Shown piece by piece: positions 10,060-19,952 of a stretch of DNA of 53,298 nt. Within the stretch, counting starts at the first letter, position 1. The number at the start of each line of letters is the position of its first letter. Below the pieces are notes generated by a model that saw nothing but the letters and a program-made list of their open reading frames with translations, did not search any database and had not been told where the DNA came from. The DNA is from Chrysochromulina parva. Taxonomy: Eukaryota > Haptophyta > Prymnesiales > Chrysochromulinaceae. The position numbers were made by a program, and so were the translations under genes. The stretch lies in contig PJAB01000046.1 of NCBI GenBank assembly GCA_002887195.1, forward strand, positions 1 to 53,298. Reading direction: 5' to 3'.

Positions 10060-10595
10060 AAGCTTGTGACGTCGAAGTCTGATTCGCTTGGCCGTTGGGC
10101 GCTCGCTCGTCTGATTCGCTCGGCGTCGCTTGGGCGTTGGCCGTTGCGCGCCCGCTCGGCGACGCGGCTCGGGCTCCACGGACATGATGGACTCGATGTG
10201 GGGAGTCGGAGCGACGCGCGAAGGCAGCAAAGAAGGCAGCGCAGAGACCCACGAGTTGGGACGCCGCACGAGCGTAGAGCTCGCTTCGCGTCGGGCTACC
10301 GTACGCCGCGAGAGCGGCATGGAGAGCGGTCGGGTGCTGAGGGTCGATGCTGAGGGCGGGCCAGAGCGGGAACGATGAGCTTGCTGCTCAGCAGTGTGTC
10401 GGCGAGAAGTCTCTCAGAGAGGAAAGGTGCGTGTGTCGTTTCACGCTTCATACATGTATTCATACCGGTGGTGTCCCGTGTGTGTCCCGTGTGTGTCCCG
10501 GCTCCCCCCGGTGTCTTTTTACCGGTATCGTTACAGTTACATACCGGTACCGGTACGCGAGTTTCACATCGTCGCGCTCGCACACTCCTCCCCGA
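10060..10595 (+). other. Intergenic region with GT-repeat and ACCGGTA elements
   Basis: 536 bases before the FGGY kinase. Contains three tandem GTGTGTCCC-type units around 10470-10500 and three copies of the palindrome-like ACCGGTA between 10521 and 10555, close to the kinase ATG. These could be promoter elements. Open frames here have no recognisable protein. Confidence 0.45.
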
Positions 10596-11996
10596 ATGAC
10601 CGTGCTTCTGCTCGGCCTCGCTTGCGCGACGATGACCGTGCCCGTACCCGCACCAGCGCGCAAATTAACGCCGCTGACGGACGGCCTTGCTCTAGGCTTC
10701 GACTTCGGCACTAGCGGTGTCCGCTGTGCCGTCGTCAACGCGGCTGGTGAGATCGTTGCCTGCCCAGCGAGTTACGGCTGGGGCAATAAGGAACGGAGTC
10801 AAGAAGCCTCCGATTGGGTCGCGGCATTACACGCGCAGCTCGATGCGCTACCCAAGGAAGTGCGCGCATGTGTCAAGCGCATCGCCGTGAGCGGCACTTC
10901 GAGCTCCATGCTTCTCTTCGACACGGAGACTGGCATGGCTGCGGCAGGCCGAGGACTGCCGCGCATGTACGACTTCTCCGTGAGTAAGCAGGCCGCCGCT
11001 GGCAGCGGCGACGGCGCGCTGGAGCTCCTCAAGGCTCACACCCCCGAGGGCCACACGGTGCGCTCTGCCACGTCGGCCCTCGCGAAGTTGCTGGCGTACC
11101 ATCTCGAGCGTCCACTGCAGCCGTCGGAGCGCCTGGCGCATCAAGCTGACTTTGTCGCGTCGATGCTCACCGGTAGCGCGCCCACGTCGGACTGGCACAA
11201 CGCACTCAAACTCGGCTATGACGTCCAGGCGCTCCAGTACCCCGCGTGGATGAGCGCGGGCAGTCCAATCGGTGACGCGATTGGCATGGCTCTGCCGCCT
11301 GTAGTGCCGCCCGGCGAGCCAATTAGCACTGTGAGCCCGGACGTGGCGGCTCGCTGGGGCCTGCCGATCGAGTGCATCGTGGTTGGCGGTACGACCGACT
11401 CGATCGCCGCCTTCCTCGCCGCGGGCGCGACCGAGGTCGGTGATGCAGTTACGTCGCTGGGTTCCACTCTCGCAATTAAGCTGCTCTCCTCCACATTCGC
11501 GGAGGATGCGCGTCGTGGCGTGTACTCACACCGGCTGGGAGACCTGTGGCTTGTGGGCGGCGCATCCAACGCCGGATGCGCCGTGCTGCGCGAGCAAGCC
11601 TTCGACGCCGGGGAGCTCGAAAGCCTCTCGAGCGCCATCGACCCAAGCGTACCTCCACCATACACGGACTACTACCCGTTGTCCTCGAGCACCGTGGGGG
11701 AGCGCTTCCCCCGCCCAGACCCGAACGCCGTCGGCGTGCTCTCGCCGGTGCCGCCGGAGCGGCGCGACTTCCTGCACTGCATCTTGCATGGCCTCGCCGT
11801 CGTTGAGAAGCAGGGGTACGATGCGCTCGCTGAGCTCGGGGCGTCGCCGCTACGGCGCGTGCTCACAAGTGGCGGGGGCGCGCAGAACCCGCAGTGGACG
11901 AGGCTGCGCCAGAAGATGCTCAGCGTGCCCACGTCGCGCGCTGCGAACATCGAGGCCGCGTATGGGGCCGCCATGCTCGCATGCCGTGGCACATGA
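10596..11996 (+). CDS. FGGY-family carbohydrate kinase (D-ribulokinase/xylulokinase-like)
   Basis: 466 residues from ATG 10596; the frame is open upstream but those residues are Arg/Cys-rich and unlike a protein start. ATP/phosphate site GFDFGTSGVRC at residues 34-44; GGTTDSIAAFLAAGA at about 264-278 with the likely catalytic base Asp268; and the adenosine-binding LTSGGGAQNPQW near 425. FGGY kinases phosphorylate free sugars (ribulose, xylulose, sedoheptulose, glycerol). The compact size and the missing long insert resemble the plant and cyanobacterial XK1/D-ribulokinase group rather than classical xylulokinase, but substrate cannot be assigned. The first about 22 residues are hydrophobic then Pro/Ala-rich, so an organelle or signal leader is possible; a second ATG lies at 10632. 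Confidence 0.85.
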   Translation: MTVLLLGLACATMTVPVPAPARKLTPLTDGLALGFDFGTSGVRCAVVNAAGEIVACPASYGWGNKERSQEASDWVAALHAQLDALPKEVRACVKRIAVSGTSSSMLLFDTETGMAAAGRGLPRMYDFSVSKQAAAGSGDGALELLKAHTPEGHTVRSATSALAKLLAYHLERPLQPSERLAHQADFVASMLTGSAPTSDWHNALKLGYDVQALQYPAWMSAGSPIGDAIGMALPPVVPPGEPISTVSPDVAARWGLPIECIVVGGTTDSIAAFLAAGATEVGDAVTSLGSTLAIKLLSSTFAEDARRGVYSHRLGDLWLVGGASNAGCAVLREQAFDAGELESLSSAIDPSVPPPYTDYYPLSSSTVGERFPRPDPNAVGVLSPVPPERRDFLHCILHGLAVVEKQGYDALAELGASPLRRVLTSGGGAQNPQWTRLRQKMLSVPTSRAANIEAAYGAAMLACRGT

Positions 11997-12509
11997 GGGG
12001 TCGCGGAACGCTTCGATGCAGCGCACATCGCCTGTGGAGCTTGATCACCGGACACCGCTGGGTTCCTACGCACCTGACAAGAAACTAGAAAACGAGTGCC
12101 GCGCTGCCGCGCTGCCGCCCCTTGCGGCCACTTGCTCCGGTCTCTTTCTACAGAGTACCGTAACGTATATTCCGTATCTGTACAACGCCAACCTAACGCC
12201 AACCAACATGGCAACATCCGATCTATCCGATCTCCTGCCCAACGTCTGGCAGATTCGCAAATCTCGCAACCACCAACCTCGAACCTGAGAACGGCACCTC
12301 GGCCTCGCCGCGCATGGCCCATGGGCAGCGCATTCGGCCATAGTTACGGGGCGGGGTCTCGCTCCGCGCCACGGCGCGCCGAGACACAGTCACTGTGACA
12401 CCACACACTGGTCACTGCAGACTCCGCTTGCGGCACTGCTCGCTCACTCGCCGAGTGACGCGTTCCGGAATATCGCGATCTTGGCGTTGACCCGTTCGTT
12501 TCGCCCTGT
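11997..12509. other. Convergent intergenic region
   Basis: 513 bases between the 3' ends of the FGGY kinase (+) and the EF-hand gene (-). No coding signal; short ATCCGATCT repeats near 12219-12230. Nothing else recognised. Confidence 0.55.
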
Positions 12510-13301
12510 TTACACTCGGCTGCTGGCCATCATACTTGCAAGCTCGTTCGCATCGAGCGCCCCGTTGCCGTCTTGATCGAACTCCTGGAAGGCCGATTTA
12601 AGATCCTCGGCGTCGATGCCTGTCGAAGCCAAGGCCTCTCGTAGTTTGCTCAATGTGAGGCCACCCCCCCTCAGCATCTGGAAAATGGCGGTGATCGAGT
12701 TCTGCATTTCTGCGTCCAGGCTGAGCTTCGGAGCGGCCTCTTGCTCGACGCCCAACCAGGCCATCATACTCTCAATCTGCGCCGGACGCGCGGCCCGGCA
12801 CACGCGTGGGAGCAACCAGTCAAACGTGATGTCTTGCGTTGCATCTCCTCCCCAAGATACGACGTGCAGATCGGCGAAGGCAGGCTCGCCAAAGCGTTCC
12901 AAGATGCTCACATCCTCTCGCTCGAGATCCTCGTGCTGCATGCGAAGACAATGGACGAACGATTCGAGATCCACCAAGCCAGTCAGCTCATCAAGCCCGA
13001 AAACGGCGCGGTCAAAGTCGTCGAAGGCTGCCTTGAGGGCAACGATGTCCGCTTTGCAATAGCCAGCGATCGCATCCGGATGGCCGCGCGCGGCGGCCCG
13101 CCTCGCGTGGTTCTGCTCCCGCCGGGCCATGAGCTTGCGCGTTTGCTCCGCCTGGGCCTCAGCTTCGGCGCGTGCCTGGGAATCGGCCTGCTTTCGCGCC
13201 TCCGATTTGGCATTCTTGTCGGCGGCGATGCTTGCGTTTCGCTGCCGTCTCGCCTCCTCCTTGGCGGCCATGGCCACCTCGCGCTTGGCGTCGAGATTCA
13301 T
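12510..13301 (-). CDS. EF-hand protein with charged coiled-coil N-terminus
   Basis: 263 residues from ATG 13301. Residues 1-75 are an Ala/Lys/Arg/Glu coiled coil. One fully canonical EF-hand loop lies at the C-terminus, DQDGNGALDANE (residues about 241-252), with D, D, N, (A), D and E at the coordinating positions. Upstream helices (AAFDDFDRAVFGLDELTGLVDLESFVHCL, about 88-116) look like a degenerate EF-hand partner with a shortened loop. So the protein probably binds Ca2+ and contacts a partner through the coiled coil. Shares a 265-bp divergent promoter with the SGNH gene. Family beyond EF-hand superfamily not identified. Confidence 0.8.
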   Translation of the reverse strand: MNLDAKREVAMAAKEEARRQRNASIAADKNAKSEARKQADSQARAEAEAQAEQTRKLMARREQNHARRAAARGHPDAIAGYCKADIVALKAAFDDFDRAVFGLDELTGLVDLESFVHCLRMQHEDLEREDVSILERFGEPAFADLHVVSWGGDATQDITFDWLLPRVCRAARPAQIESMMAWLGVEQEAAPKLSLDAEMQNSITAIFQMLRGGGLTLSKLREALASTGIDAEDLKSAFQEFDQDGNGALDANELASMMASSRV

Positions 13302-13566
13302 CCTGCGCCCAGCCCCTGCTGCCCGCTCGCGCCCACCAGTATCCGACGGACCCTGCGCCTTGATTCAACTTTGGTGAACTGCTTTTAGTTTTACAGATTG
13401 CATGCAGAAATCCAACCTCGAACCGTTGCTTACGAAGCTTGCCGTCGACTCCCTCGCGACGCTGGCCTCGCCTAGCGGGCCGTCGGAAGCTTGCCGTCGA
13501 CTCCATGCGGCGTTGACCTCGCTGTTCAATCTCTGAACCAGAAAAGCAACGCCTCGGAACCCACCC

Positions 13567-14979
13567 ATGGCATCATTTCTGAGTGATGCGGTCTTGCTCG
13601 GTGACGCCAGCCAGAAAAGACGTGTGCGCCGAGCTTTACGCGCTGGCATTCGTGTCTATGCCATAGGAGGCTCCATCACCGCCAGTTTTGGCGGCTGCTT
13701 CGGGGAAGGATGCGACAGACGCATTTCCCACCAGCCAAGAAAGAGTGAGCCGTCACAGCTTAAAGACTCTGGCTTTTTATCCATGTTCATGCGCGAGCTC
13801 AACCACAGCTGGCCGAATCCACGCCACGCCCTCTTTAATCGTGGCATCGGCGGCTCTGGCGCAGGACTGCTCCTCAGTGGCTGCTTGAGCGCGTTTGTGC
13901 CCGACGATGCTGACCTCGTCTTGATCGACTACGCTGTGAACATGGATGCACACAGCGCTGCTCGAGTGCACCAGGAGCTCCTCGCAGCATTCGCTGCTTA
14001 CCCGAACCCTCCCGCCGTGGCGGTGCTGCTGAACTTCTTCTGGTGTCGGAACGCCGACGGAAGCGATGCGCGTTGGCGAACTGGTGACCAGCGAGCGAGC
14101 GTCAAAGAGACGCACGAGGCGTGCATGACTGGTGATGGACCGGCCAAGCTTCGTCAGGCCGCTGCCTTACACATTCAGCACATCAGAGCCGTAGCGCAGA
14201 TCGCCACGCATTGTGGCGCGGCCTCGCTGTCCATGTTCGACGAGCTTGCCCCACGGATTGCGATTGGGGAGCTCGCCGTTGCTAGCATCAGCCAAGACGG
14301 GTTCCATCCCTGGCGGAAAAGGCGAGCATCTCTCGAGCAGGCGGTGCTCGTTCGCTCATGGGCGCAGCTGCTCTCTCGCTGGCTGGGACGCATCGCAACC
14401 CCGAGCGCGTATGATGGCGCTGCTCACACTCTTCACACTGAGGCGGCGGTACCGTTCACATGGCGAGCCGATGGGACCGCACGCGTTGGTGCAGAGGATC
14501 GAGGTCGAGGAAAATGTCGCCGGTCGGGCCGTAATGTCATCAACCACTGCTACGGAGCTTACGATTACTTCCCTTCCCTTTCTATATTGGATCTGGGTGG
14601 CTGGACATTCGAAGAATCGGTCCCGGCTCATCTTCGGGCCAAGCTCAACGCGACCGCATGGTCGCTGAAGCCCGGATGGGTGAGCGTCGAAGCAGGACAT
14701 GTGCTGAAGCTTCGAGTCGTTGAGCGCGGCCGCTTGACTCTTCAAATGGAATTCTTGCATAGTTATGAGAACGCGGGCGTGGTCTCCTTTCATTGTACGG
14801 GAGGTTGCGGCTGCCCCCAGCAGCGGCCCCATCCGACCCGCTGGTCGAAGCTGATGAGCGGTGGGGGGGCCATTCGCCTCAAAGTGGACAGTTCAAACGC
14901 CTCGGAGTGCGTGCTGCACATTCGGCACCACGCCGAGCCTCGCGTCAAATTTACGGCTTTGACCGTGCAGGTCGAGTGA
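13567..14979 (+). CDS. SGNH/GDSL-type hydrolase-like protein
   Basis: 470 residues from ATG 13567. SGNH blocks are visible in order: block I YAIGGSITAS with nucleophile Ser36, block II NRGIGGSGAG with oxyanion Gly near 94, block III DLVLIDYAVNMD with Asn125, and block V DGFHPW with Asp244 and His247. The catalytic set of a carbohydrate esterase, lipase or O-acyltransferase of this superfamily is therefore complete. Residues about 330-470 form a second, Cys-containing beta-rich region (ILDLGGWTFEE..., HCTGGCGCPQQ, CVLHIRHHAEP), unlike a plain GDSL enzyme; similar tails occur in secreted polysaccharide-modifying proteins of algae. No signal peptide at the chosen start, so an upstream exon may be missing. 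Substrate unknown; polysaccharide deacylation is a reasonable guess. Confidence 0.75.
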   Translation: MASFLSDAVLLGDASQKRRVRRALRAGIRVYAIGGSITASFGGCFGEGCDRRISHQPRKSEPSQLKDSGFLSMFMRELNHSWPNPRHALFNRGIGGSGAGLLLSGCLSAFVPDDADLVLIDYAVNMDAHSAARVHQELLAAFAAYPNPPAVAVLLNFFWCRNADGSDARWRTGDQRASVKETHEACMTGDGPAKLRQAAALHIQHIRAVAQIATHCGAASLSMFDELAPRIAIGELAVASISQDGFHPWRKRRASLEQAVLVRSWAQLLSRWLGRIATPSAYDGAAHTLHTEAAVPFTWRADGTARVGAEDRGRGKCRRSGRNVINHCYGAYDYFPSLSILDLGGWTFEESVPAHLRAKLNATAWSLKPGWVSVEAGHVLKLRVVERGRLTLQMEFLHSYENAGVVSFHCTGGCGCPQQRPHPTRWSKLMSGGGAIRLKVDSSNASECVLHIRHHAEPRVKFTALTVQVE

Positions 14980-15166
14980 GTGCGGGCGGTCCTTAGTTGG
15001 CCCCAGTGGGGGCTGGGTGGAGTTTTTGTGGGAGATATTAGGAGTGAGAACACAGGCACACATTCACATTCACACACACTACGCCGACGCCCTGCCAAAC
15101 GCCGGTACCGGGTAGCCACACCGGCGCGGTGCACCCCGACGCGATCGGGAGGGGAGGGCGTTTGCA

Positions 15167-16189
15167 ATGGCCGACATATGGGACGCATTCGAGGCGCGGC
15201 AGGCGCGACAGACGGCCAAGGGTTCTATTTCGCCAAACAGCAAGCTGCTCGCGAATCCTTCGATGCTGGCTGCCACTGCAAAGACGCACTTTCGCATGGC
15301 GGACTTCACGGGAAGCGGCAGAATTGACGAGGACGAGGCCCTTGAGGCCTTGGTCACTGTCGCCGAGAAGAGTGGATTTCCCACGCCGCCAGAGGAAACT
15401 TTACGAATCCTGCTCTCGAAATGCATTAAGAAGAAGGGGGCTGTCAACAGCGAGGAGTTTGCTGAATTTGTCAAGGCGGTTGCTACCTACAAAGGCGAGG
15501 AGGAGCCCGCACCGCCGACGCCCGCACCGCCGACGCCTGCACCGCCAACGCCCGCACCGCCAACGCCCGCACCGCCGACGCCCGCACCGCCGACGCCTGC
15601 ACCGCCGACGCCCGCACCGCCGACGCCCGCACCGCCGATGCCCGCACCGCCGACGCCTGCTCAGCCGATGCCGGCTGCTCCGCCGATGCCAGCTGCTCCG
15701 CCGTCGTCGCAGAAATCATCAGTCACGCCGATTGCGTCGTCGCTTCCTGCGTCGCCTCTGCCTCCATTGCCTCTGCCTGCGGCAGAGCCACGCTCCATGG
15801 CTAAGGCCGGCGACTACGTCGGTACCCTTCGCGTTCATGTCCTCGATGCTGAGGGTCTGTCTAGTCGTGATGACGGCAGTGCTCGGCAGGCCTATGCTAC
15901 GGTGAACGTGACGGACTTTTCGAAGCGGCGGACGGCGCGAACGAGCGTCGTCGAGGGAGCGTCGATGGTGACCTGGGGTGAGACCTTCGACTTCGAAGAC
16001 ACGTCCATGCCAAATGCTCTCGTGGTGGTGGATTTATGGGATGCTGGCACGGCCTCAGTGTTGTTGGGCAAGGCGCGCCTGAGCCTCGAGGGTGTGCGCC
16101 CAGGCGTGCCACACACCACGTTCCAGCCGTTGCTCGACGGAGGCACGCTCGTGCTGCGCGTCGACTTCGACTCGGGTCTCAACTCGTAA
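15167..16189 (+). CDS. EF-hand / Pro-rich linker / C2-domain protein
   Basis: 340 residues from ATG 15167. Residues about 40-110 hold a pair of EF-hands, the first with a canonical [12 protein letters not shown] loop, the second degenerate. Residues 113-170 are (APPTP)n repeats encoded by a 15-bp tandem array. Residues about 218-335 form a C2 domain: [13 protein letters not shown] at the first strand, then [23 protein letters not shown] and [11 protein letters not shown]. The acidic Ca2+-binding loops of classical C2 domains are only partly present (SSRDDGS, LWDAGT), so lipid binding may be Ca2+-independent. Likely a cytosolic Ca2+-responsive membrane adaptor. No family name recognised. Confidence 0.8.
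   Translation: MADIWDAFEARQARQTAKGSISPNSKLLANPSMLAATAKTHFRMADFTGSGRIDEDEALEALVTVAEKSGFPTPPEETLRILLSKCIKKKGAVNSEEFAEFVKAVATYKGEEEPAPPTPAPPTPAPPTPAPPTPAPPTPAPPTPAPPTPAPPTPAPPMPAPPTPAQPMPAAPPMPAAPPSSQKSSVTPIASSLPASPLPPLPLPAAEPRSMAKAGDYVGTLRVHVLDAEGLSSRDDGSARQAYATVNVTDFSKRRTARTSVVEGASMVTWGETFDFEDTSMPNALVVVDLWDAGTASVLLGKARLSLEGVRPGVPHTTFQPLLDGGTLVLRVDFDSGLNS
15508..15665 (+). repeat. 15-bp coding tandem repeat (APPTP)
   Basis: About ten copies of GCACCGCCGACGCCC with third-position changes only, encoding Ala-Pro-Pro-Thr/Met-Pro. Copy number is likely variable between alleles. Confidence 0.9.
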
Positions 16190-16635
16190 CGGCAGACGAG
16201 TCGTCAGTTGTGAAGAGGCCATGGCCTGCCGTGGACGTGTGAGAAGCGAGACAGACGAGTGGCAATATCCGATCTCCATCCGATCTCCATCCGATCTCCC
16301 TCCATCCGATCTCCATCCGATCTCCATCCGATCTCCATGGTCTTGGTCATGGTGGTATCAGACTGCGTCTTCGGACGCGCGCCGAGTGACGATGGCACGA
16401 CATGACAGTCCGCTCCAGACTCGATTGGTCGCGGTCCGGTGGAGGGTCTTTGGAGTTTGCTTGTTTGGTGACATGGTGTCGAGTTTATGACCGATTGGGT
16501 CGGTGGGTCAAGTGGAACGAACGTCAACCGGCCCAGAGTCCGGTCCCGTTTATATGTGTTGGGTTTCACGACCTGTAGAAACGACGCGCCGCACTCGCGA
16601 CTGAATAGTTACAGTTACTACACAACTAAATAACT
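16190..16635. other. Convergent intergenic region with minisatellite
   Basis: 446 bases between the C2 gene (+) and FHA-SET-CW gene (-). Contains the CCGATCTCCAT array; the rest has no recognisable feature. Confidence 0.6.
16269..16338 (+). repeat. 11-bp minisatellite CCGATCTCCAT
   Basis: Six to seven copies of CCGATCTCCAT in tandem, one interrupted by an extra CCT, located in the shared 3' region of two convergent genes. Confidence 0.9.
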
Positions 16636-19600
16636 TCAATTTTGTGAGGTCTTCGACGTGTCAACGGGGCTACTCGGACCGTGAGCCGTTGGCTCACCAC
16701 CTCTCCGCTTGACCCAGTCCTCCTGCCTCTGCCGTTTCAGCTCGGCACGGTTGGCCCGCTTTTCTTCGCGAGTCTCCTCGCTATCCGAGGAGTCGCTCTG
16801 GTTGGCGAGGAAAGAGTCCAACACTACTGTCGGCACTCCTGGGGCGCGCTTGCGTGACGTGCTGCCGTCGGCCTCGGCACTTGAACCTGTCGTCCCGTCG
16901 ACTCGCATCGCATCGCCCTCCCTCTCACCCGAAGGCCTCCGAGCCGCCTCAGCCCCCTCCCAAATCTCATCCACACCCATTCGCTCCTCGCGCTTGTCGC
17001 ATGAGTTGCGATGCGTGTTCGGATTCATGTAGCAGAACCACTTCTCGGGTAGGGCTGCGTCACAGTACTCGGGCCCGGCGGGCAGCCGGCGCCACTTCTC
17101 GCACTTGTCGCAGCATGCCCAATTCTCTTCCACCCAGTCCGCCTCGCTATCTGTCCCCTCTTCCGCCTCACAGTCCACCTCGTCCATCAGCCATGATCTG
17201 TAGTACTCCTCCCCATAGTCCCATGTGAGCTCTGCGAGGGCTGGGATGGCGCGTGCCGCCTGCAAGAAGATGCGCTGTGGCAGCTGCTCTGCGGCCGCCG
17301 CGCCAGCTGGGGGCGCAGGCGGCCAGTACACGAGGCGTAGCGGGGGGTCCATCTGCTCGTCATTGAGCAGGCGCATCAGGTTGCCATACTCGCGCAGGTC
17401 GATGTAGCGCAGCTCGTCCCTCGCGAGGCGCTTGCGCTCGAGCATCTCGTCGTCGAAGCTGAAGATGTACTCACCTTCCTCGCGGACTAGCGCGTTGTAC
17501 TGGGCGTCGCTCAGCACGCGCCCGCACGCCTCGCCCACAATCTGGTGCTTGCGGATCGGCTGCGTGCAGCACACGCCCAAGCCACGCTCCGTGCCCGTGT
17601 CGAAGGCGCGCAGCGAGTCGTACGGCACGTGCTCCCACTCGGAAGGCAGCTCTAACGCCAGCCCGGACAGCTTGATGGGCCGCTGTTCCCCCTCGGCAGT
17701 CACCATCAAGCTGCAACGGACCTCTTGATAGCCGCAGCGCGCCGCTGCCTCTTCCGCCTCGAGAAGTGGTCCGACGCGATGCTCGACGGCCAGGCGAGCT
17801 GCTCTGTCTCGCCTACGTACATGCCAACTCGCACCGTCGCTATCGCTGCCTTCCGCGCTGTCGATGCCTTCCTCCGCGCTCTCGTCCTCGCTTTCTTCCG
17901 CACTCTCCGCACTGCTTCTAGCGCCATCGCCGCGCCCCCCTGCGCTCGAGCCGTGACGGCGGCGCGTGCGCTCAGCGTTGGCGAAGGCACCCCTGCGCAG
18001 CCGCCTGGGTGCAGTGCATCCCTCAGCGCTCTTGCCGCCCCCTCCCGTCCGCCGCCCGGTTCTCTCGCTCTGCCTTCCGCTGGAGCCCCCATCCATGGCG
18101 TAACGCCATTGAGCGGAGCCAGGTTTGGCGGCTGCTGCTGGTGCAGTTGTCCCGGCTACCGGTGCGGGCTTGGCAGCCGCTGCCGGTGCTGGTTTGGCAG
18201 CTGGCACCGGTGCAGGTTTGGCAGGCGCTGCCGGTGCAGGCCTGGCGACCGCTGCCGGCGCAGGTTTAGCAGGGACGGTGCGCACCTGAGCGGCCATCTG
18301 AGCGCCCATGTCAATTGCCTTAGCTGCGAGCGCCAAGACGCCAGCGCACGGGTCCACGTCCAGTCCATAGGATTCCAAACGGGCTGCGCCTCGTCGTATT
18401 GGTATTGGTACGCTGCGCACAGACGGTGGCTGGATAGTGTGCGCCTGTTGGCGCGCCCTTCTGCCCGCCGGTGGCGTACCCTCTCCGTTGCCACCCCGAA
18501 GATCCTGCACCGTGTCGCTGGTGACGCTGGTGGCGGCCTCGCTGTGGAAGCAGAAGAAGAAGATGTGGGTGCCGAACGAGATGGGGATACGCAGCCATTT
18601 ATTCGGCGCCATCCGATCAGTGCGAGCGATCAGAGTCACGGGGTGGCCATCGGAAGCGAGATGGGTCGGCCCCGCGCTGCCAAGGCCAGAGAGCACTCCT
18701 GTGCCGTGCGTCGACTGACAATCGACGAGGACAATAGAGTGCCCACGCACCTCGAGTCGCGCATGCAGTCGCGACATGCTAGCACCCCCGAGACGGATTG
18801 CATTCGACTCGGCCCGCCCGATGCCGTAATGCGCCGAGGCCGTCTGACACGTGGGCTCTGTCTGCAGCGGTGTCTGCAGCGCCACTGTGGCGACCAGTGC
18901 ATTGGCGCGATCGAGCACTTGCAGCGTGCGTACCACGGACAGTGAGCGATTGGGCGCGTCTGATGCCCCCGGGTCGTTGCGCTGTGAGAGCTCTCTCGCA
19001 AACGGCCGCACAGGCTCTGCCGCTGCTGGTGCTGGTGCTGGTGCTGGCGCTGGTGCCGCTGCTGGTGCCGATGGTGCCGATGGTAGTGGCACAGTCGCCT
19101 CTGCTGCTGCTTCTGCCGATGGTAGTGGCAGAGTCGCCGCCGCTACTGATGAGCTCGGCGCCAACGCCAATGACTCATGCGACCGGACCCTGGAGGCCCA
19201 CGCTGGTCGCAGAGCTCGCTTGGTCTCAGAACATTCGGCCCACACTGGTCGCAGAACTTGCTCGGCATCGCCCGGGTTGAGTGTTGCCTCGGTCCGGTTC
19301 AGCTGCACAGGTAGCCCAACCGCCACCTTGCACCCCTCAACGGTACCACTGACAAAGCACGCGGTTGCGCAACTTTCGTTCGCGCCAGTGATGAATAGCA
19401 CTCCTCCAGACACCTCGATTCGTCCGGCGCGCCCATGTGACTCAAGGAACGAGCCGAGCCGCAGTAAGTTCTTGCTCTTGCCTGCACGGCTTTCAAGGAC
19501 GATGTGATGGTCACTCGCTGGTAGCCCACTTGCTGGCTCAGTTTTGGTGATGATGAGCTTGGATGGCAGTGTGATGCCCTCATAGATGACGTACGCTACG

Positions 19601-19650
19601 TGCACGTTCGCGCCGTCCTTTTTGCTCCATTGGAGCAGTTCGGCTTTCAT
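16636..19650 (-). CDS. FHA-SET-CW protein, histone methyltransferase-like
   Basis: 1004 residues from ATG 19650 (the frame continues to a GTG at 19725). Three domains are readable. FHA, residues about 273-325: GIGRAESNAI, SRLHARLEV, and QSTHGTGV contain the GR, S..H and N/T-G positions that bind phosphothreonine. SET, about 677-817: GTERGLGVCC, YIFSF, YIDLREYGNLMRLLND and LTWDYGEEYY. CW zinc finger, about 842-887: WACCDKCEKWRRLP, then EKWFCYMN and a final Cys; CW modules read methylated H3K4. Between FHA and SET lie Lys-Pro-Ala repeats and an acidic Ser/Glu stretch. The expected NHxC-PN motif of active SET enzymes is replaced by a short LLNDEQMDPP, so catalysis is uncertain. The C-terminus is basic with a possible nuclear signal (KRQRQEDWVKRR). 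Likely a chromatin regulator that links phosphorylation to H3 methylation. Confidence 0.82.
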   Translation of the reverse strand: MKAELLQWSKKDGANVHVAYVIYEGITLPSKLIITKTEPASGLPASDHHIVLESRAGKSKNLLRLGSFLESHGRAGRIEVSGGVLFITGANESCATACFVSGTVEGCKVAVGLPVQLNRTEATLNPGDAEQVLRPVWAECSETKRALRPAWASRVRSHESLALAPSSSVAAATLPLPSAEAAAEATVPLPSAPSAPAAAPAPAPAPAPAAAEPVRPFARELSQRNDPGASDAPNRSLSVVRTLQVLDRANALVATVALQTPLQTEPTCQTASAHYGIGRAESNAIRLGGASMSRLHARLEVRGHSIVLVDCQSTHGTGVLSGLGSAGPTHLASDGHPVTLIARTDRMAPNKWLRIPISFGTHIFFFCFHSEAATSVTSDTVQDLRGGNGEGTPPAGRRARQQAHTIQPPSVRSVPIPIRRGAARLESYGLDVDPCAGVLALAAKAIDMGAQMAAQVRTVPAKPAPAAVARPAPAAPAKPAPVPAAKPAPAAAAKPAPVAGTTAPAAAAKPGSAQWRYAMDGGSSGRQSERTGRRTGGGGKSAEGCTAPRRLRRGAFANAERTRRRHGSSAGGRGDGARSSAESAEESEDESAEEGIDSAEGSDSDGASWHVRRRDRAARLAVEHRVGPLLEAEEAAARCGYQEVRCSLMVTAEGEQRPIKLSGLALELPSEWEHVPYDSLRAFDTGTERGLGVCCTQPIRKHQIVGEACGRVLSDAQYNALVREEGEYIFSFDDEMLERKRLARDELRYIDLREYGNLMRLLNDEQMDPPLRLVYWPPAPPAGAAAAEQLPQRIFLQAARAIPALAELTWDYGEEYYRSWLMDEVDCEAEEGTDSEADWVEENWACCDKCEKWRRLPAGPEYCDAALPEKWFCYMNPNTHRNSCDKREERMGVDEIWEGAEAARRPSGEREGDAMRVDGTTGSSAEADGSTSRKRAPGVPTVVLDSFLANQSDSSDSEETREEKRANRAELKRQRQEDWVKRRGGEPTAHGPSSPVDTSKTSQN

Positions 19651-19952
19651 CGCGCGCCTCAAGCGTCGGTCGGGGAAAGACCCTCTCTCTCCTCTCTCGC
19701 GCGGTCCGTTTCGCCTCTTCCACACCCGCGAACCTTCTTCCCGCCAGTGGGGAGGGGACCCGGTTCAAAAATACCGGGTGGGTAGCCGGACATTCTGCTT
19801 CCAAATCTTCTGCCCAATTTTGGCAACTTTGTGTGGACTTTATTCTTTCCCGCGACGGCACACGACGAGTCCGCAAGAAATTCTGCCGAGTGTCCACACA
19901 TACCTCGTGAAACGGAAGTGCCGCCGGCTGCCGCTCTGACGGCCAAGGCTTG
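19651..19952. promoter_or_regulatory. Divergent promoter region SET / kelch
   Basis: 302 bases between the two divergent start codons; must contain both promoters. A pyrimidine-rich CTCTCTCCTCTCTCG run at about 19683-19698 lies just upstream of the SET-gene ATG. No TATA box seen. Confidence 0.45.

Noticed and set aside
10130..10378. Short forward frames upstream of the FGGY kinase
   Set aside because: Arg-rich translations without hydrophobic core; more likely promoter/5' UTR.
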